Shown piece after piece: positions 7,392 to 9,046 of a stretch of 9,046 bases of DNA (its first letter is position 1; each line of letters opens with the position of its first letter). The notes beneath the pieces are model-generated. The model was not told the origin of the DNA. It worked only from the letters and a program-made list of their open reading frames with translations, and did no database searches. This DNA comes from Candidatus Kuenenia stuttgartensis. Lineage in GTDB: Bacteria > Bacteroidota > Bacteroidia > Flavobacteriales_D > Crocinitomicaceae. The stretch lies in assembly GCA_943326025.2 (NCBI GenBank), contig CALPRR020000093.1, positions 1 through 9,046 on the forward strand. The letters are read 5' to 3'. The position numbers were made by a program, and so were the translations under genes.

Positions 7392-8159
7392 TCATATAAT
7401 TTCTGAATGAATTCCGTTCCAAAGATTAATTCTGTATGCGAGTGCCCTTTTAGAAAAATCAATTACCTCTTGCCATTTTATCTCATCATCACCACATAGT
7501 TCATTAATCATCATTAGTGCCATAGGTCCATGTTCTCCACTATCTACTTCAATATGCCTTTCTAAATAATAAATTAATTTAGATAAATCAATATCTGAAT
7601 TAGCATTTATATTTTTAACAATTTCAATGAACATATCTGGTATTAAATCTTCACGACCAAATGTAAAAACACCTGCAATGATATGTAGTTTTTTTGTTTG
7701 AATCGCTTCAAAAGTAAATTCTACAAATGCTTTTGTATCCGCATTTACTTTTACTTTATCTAATGCTTCAGATACCCCAATTTGATTTTCAATTAAATGA
7801 ATAAATGATTCCATTTTGCTAGTATCCGCTTTCATTTGAGTCATAGCATCCAAATACATTTCAAAATGACTTTTCGGCTCATTTAGTTCATTTACGTCTG
7901 TTTCTTCGCCAAATACAATTTCATTGATTAATCTTCTTGTAATCGGATTTCCTTTTGGTGTCCATGGAATAGAAACATTTGTTAATCCAATTTGAAGTGC
8001 CTTTAATAATGACATAAAATCCCAAACAGCAAAAATATGAGATTCCATAAATTTTTGAATCGCAGCTACTGAATTTATATCAGCATAAAGCGGATGTTGA
8101 ATCAACTGATTTCTATAATCAGCAATTTCTTTTTCTAGTTTTTGAATCTGATTTGACAT
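7392..8159 (-). CDS. DUF3050 family protein, heme-oxygenase-like fold
   Basis: A 255-aa, mostly helical soluble protein without signal peptide or membrane segment. It is recognised as DUF3050 from conserved blocks: 'QHPLYADINS' (21-30), 'FMESHIFAVWDFMSLLKALQ' (37-56), 'RRLINEIVFGEETD' (75-88), 'SHFEMYLDAM' (97-106), 'FTFGREDLIPDMF' (165-177), 'YYLERHIEVDSGEHGPMAL' (198-215) and 'LCGDD' (221-225). The length is normal for the family, which belongs to the heme-oxygenase/TenA-like helical fold that also contains PqqC and di-iron oxygenases. Candidate metal or substrate residues are Glu39, His41, Glu85, His98, Glu200, His202 and His210. This is inference; I know of no established reaction for the family. 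Its ATG overlaps the TAA of the upstream membrane-protein gene by one base, and its TGA is one base before the DUF983 ATG. Confidence 0.88.
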   Translation of the reverse strand: MSNQIQKLEKEIADYRNQLIQHPLYADINSVAAIQKFMESHIFAVWDFMSLLKALQIGLTNVSIPWTPKGNPITRRLINEIVFGEETDVNELNEPKSHFEMYLDAMTQMKADTSKMESFIHLIENQIGVSEALDKVKVNADTKAFVEFTFEAIQTKKLHIIAGVFTFGREDLIPDMFIEIVKNINANSDIDLSKLIYYLERHIEVDSGEHGPMALMMINELCGDDEIKWQEVIDFSKRALAYRINLWNGIHSEII

Positions 8160-8161
8160 TA
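8157..8161 (-). promoter_or_regulatory. TAATG stop/start overlap (translational coupling site)
   Basis: On the minus strand, TAATG holds the stop of the YgjV-like gene and the ATG of the DUF3050 gene, sharing one A. No Shine-Dalgarno motif is evident just upstream, so the DUF3050 start probably depends on ribosomes terminating here. Confidence 0.75.
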
Positions 8162-8371
8162 CTTTTCTTTTTTAAGTAGGTAAAACAAATTGATAAGAAC
8201 AATTGCGGAATTGGTTATTACAATAGGCATAGCATGGTTTAAAACGCCATAAATTATAAATGCACCACAACCAAACAAGTTGATGATTCTCAATTTTTTC
8301 ATATCCTTCATCAAGAAAGAGACTAATATTAAGAATGAAGCTAAATAACCAATTATTTCAGTTGTACTCAT
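8159..8371 (-). CDS. Small YgjV-like three-helix membrane protein
   Basis: A 70-aa hydrophobic protein starting 'MSTTEIIGYLASFLILVSFL'. Three membrane helices are visible at about residues 5-21, 28-45 and 48-66. The short basic link 'KDMKKLR' lies after the first helix, and the lysine-rich tail KKEK suggests a cytoplasmic C-terminus. The pattern 'IGYLASxLxLxSFLMKDxxKLRxINxxG..xFxIYG...' resembles the YgjV (Imp-YgjV) family, which is remotely related to PQ-loop/SemiSWEET half-transporters. Family assignment is from pattern recall and no transport substrate can be named. It is the first gene of the cluster, starting just 11 nt after the T-run of the aspS terminator, and its stop overlaps the DUF3050 start. 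The sequence before the ATG (ctttattaa) is AT-rich with no Shine-Dalgarno motif, as usual in Bacteroidota. Confidence 0.8.
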   Translation of the reverse strand: MSTTEIIGYLASFLILVSFLMKDMKKLRIINLFGCGAFIIYGVLNHAMPIVITNSAIVLINLFYLLKKEK

Positions 8372-8382
8372 TTAATAAAGAT

Positions 8383-8412
8383 AAAAAAAACACGATTGAA
8401 AAATCGTGTTTT
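8383..8412 (-). terminator. Intrinsic terminator of aspS
   Basis: Arms 8387-8397 and 8402-8412 form a perfect 11-bp stem (AAAACACGATT on the minus strand) with a four-base loop. On the minus strand the stem runs into a continuous run of eight T (8390-8383). It begins six bases after the aspS stop codon. On the plus strand the stem is followed by only four T, so it is oriented for aspS. Confidence 0.9.
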
Positions 8413-8418
8413 GAAAAT

Positions 8419-9046
8419 TTATATTGATATACCTAATTCTTTCAATTGATCTACATGAAGGGGAGATGGAGCATCAATCATCACATCACGTCCACTATTA
8501 TTTTTTGGGAAAGCGATATAATCTCTAATTGAATCTGATCCACCCATTGTTGCAACTAAACGATCTAATCCGAATGCTAAACCACCATGTGGAGGAGCGC
8601 CATATTCAAATGCATTCATTAAGAAACCAAATTGTGCTTGTGCTTCTTCTTTTGTGAAACCTAATAAATCAAACATTCTTGATTGTAAGTCTCTATCATG
8701 AATACGAATTGATCCACCACCCAATTCAACACCATTCATGGCTAAGTCATAAGCATTTGCTCTTACTTTTCCTGGCTCGGTTTGAATTAAATGCATATCT
8801 TCTGGTTTTGGTGAAGTAAAAGGATGATGCATTGCGTGGTAACGATTTGAATCTTCGTCCCATTCTAATAAAGGAAAATCCAACACCCATAAAGGAGCAA
8901 ATTGATTTGGATTTCTCAATCCTAATTCATTCCCCATGTGAAGACGTAATTCATTCATTTGTTTTCTTACTTTATCTAAATCTCCAGATAAAACAAGTAA
9001 TAAATCTCCAGCTTTAGCATTTGCTTTTTCAGCCCATTTTGCTAAC
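8419..9046 (-). CDS. aspS: Aspartyl-tRNA synthetase, C-terminal part (5' end beyond window)
   Basis: The minus-strand frame runs off the right edge; 208 residues are visible, roughly the last third of an enzyme usually near 585 aa. It charges tRNA-Asp with aspartate in the cytoplasm. Visible landmarks: 'AGDLLLVLSGD' and 'VRKQMNELRLHMG' near the edge, from the bacterial-type inserted domain; then 'FAPLWVLDFPLLEWDEDSNRYHAMHHPFTSP', returning to the class II catalytic core; 'GVELGGGSIRIHDRDLQ'; and motif 3 as 'PHGGLAFGLDRLVATM', followed by 'SIRDYIAFPKNNSGRDVMIDAPS'. The motif 3 arginine and the GGGSIRIHD block are intact, so the catalytic half looks functional. The ATG at 8958 is internal, since homologous sequence continues upstream of it without a stop. 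Whether it is AspRS or the tRNA-Asn-misacylating form (AspRS2) cannot be decided from this part. Confidence 0.95.
   Translation of the reverse strand, partial: LAKWAEKANAKAGDLLLVLSGDLDKVRKQMNELRLHMGNELGLRNPNQFAPLWVLDFPLLEWDEDSNRYHAMHHPFTSPKPEDMHLIQTEPGKVRANAYDLAMNGVELGGGSIRIHDRDLQSRMFDLLGFTKEEAQAQFGFLMNAFEYGAPPHGGLAFGLDRLVATMGGSDSIRDYIAFPKNNSGRDVMIDAPSPLHVDQLKELGISI

Noticed and set aside
7391..7462. N-terminal extension of the DUF983 protein to 7462
   Set aside because: It overlaps the end of the DUF3050 gene, and the added residues do not resemble the family; the ATG at 7390 gives the usual N-terminus.
8400..8460. Bacteroidota-type promoter (TTTG ... TAnnTTTG) for the minus-strand cluster
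   Set aside because: An AT-rich TAAATTTT stretch is present on the minus strand near the aspS stop, but no complete -33/-7 pair with proper spacing could be supported.
8832..9017. Plus-strand open frame of about 61 codons
   Set aside because: Antisense to aspS, which is strongly conserved here; no domain.

Overview
The window looks like chromosomal DNA from a Bacteroidota bacterium, most likely a member of the Flavobacteriales. The DNA is AT-rich, start codons lack clear Shine-Dalgarno sequences, and the plus-strand genes belong to the type IX secretion system (T9SS) and gliding-motility world that is confined to this phylum. Genus cannot be read from the sequence; Crocinitomicaceae or Flavobacteriaceae-like taxa are guesses.

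Plus strand, 1-6967: three co-directional genes. The first, open at the left edge, encodes a very large secreted surface protein: at least 13 HYR-like Ig-fold repeats, two short GCDS-type repeats, an Ig-like linker and a CHU_C 'gliding motility-associated' C-terminal secretion domain (type B T9SS signal). After a 51-nt gap containing a strong hairpin comes a PorP/SprF-family outer-membrane protein. It is followed 22 nt later by a PorE-like periplasmic protein (TPR, PD40 propeller, carboxypeptidase-regulatory-like domain, OmpA peptidoglycan-binding domain). Together they read as cargo, outer-membrane partner and peptidoglycan anchor: a self-contained unit for exporting and holding one giant adhesin.

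Convergence point, 6968-7006: a near-perfect bidirectional intrinsic terminator separates the two strands.

Minus strand, 9046-7007: the 3' part of aspS (aspartyl-tRNA synthetase), its intrinsic terminator, then a tight three-gene cluster. The cluster encodes a 70-aa YgjV-like three-helix membrane protein, a DUF3050 protein of the heme-oxygenase-like fold, and a DUF983 zinc-ribbon membrane protein. The junctions are TAATG (1-nt overlap) and a 1-nt gap, so the three are very probably translationally coupled. Their joint function is not known to me; this is the least-explained part of the window. No RNA genes, CRISPR arrays, insertion sequences or att sites were seen, and no gene-free stretch exceeds about 50 bases.
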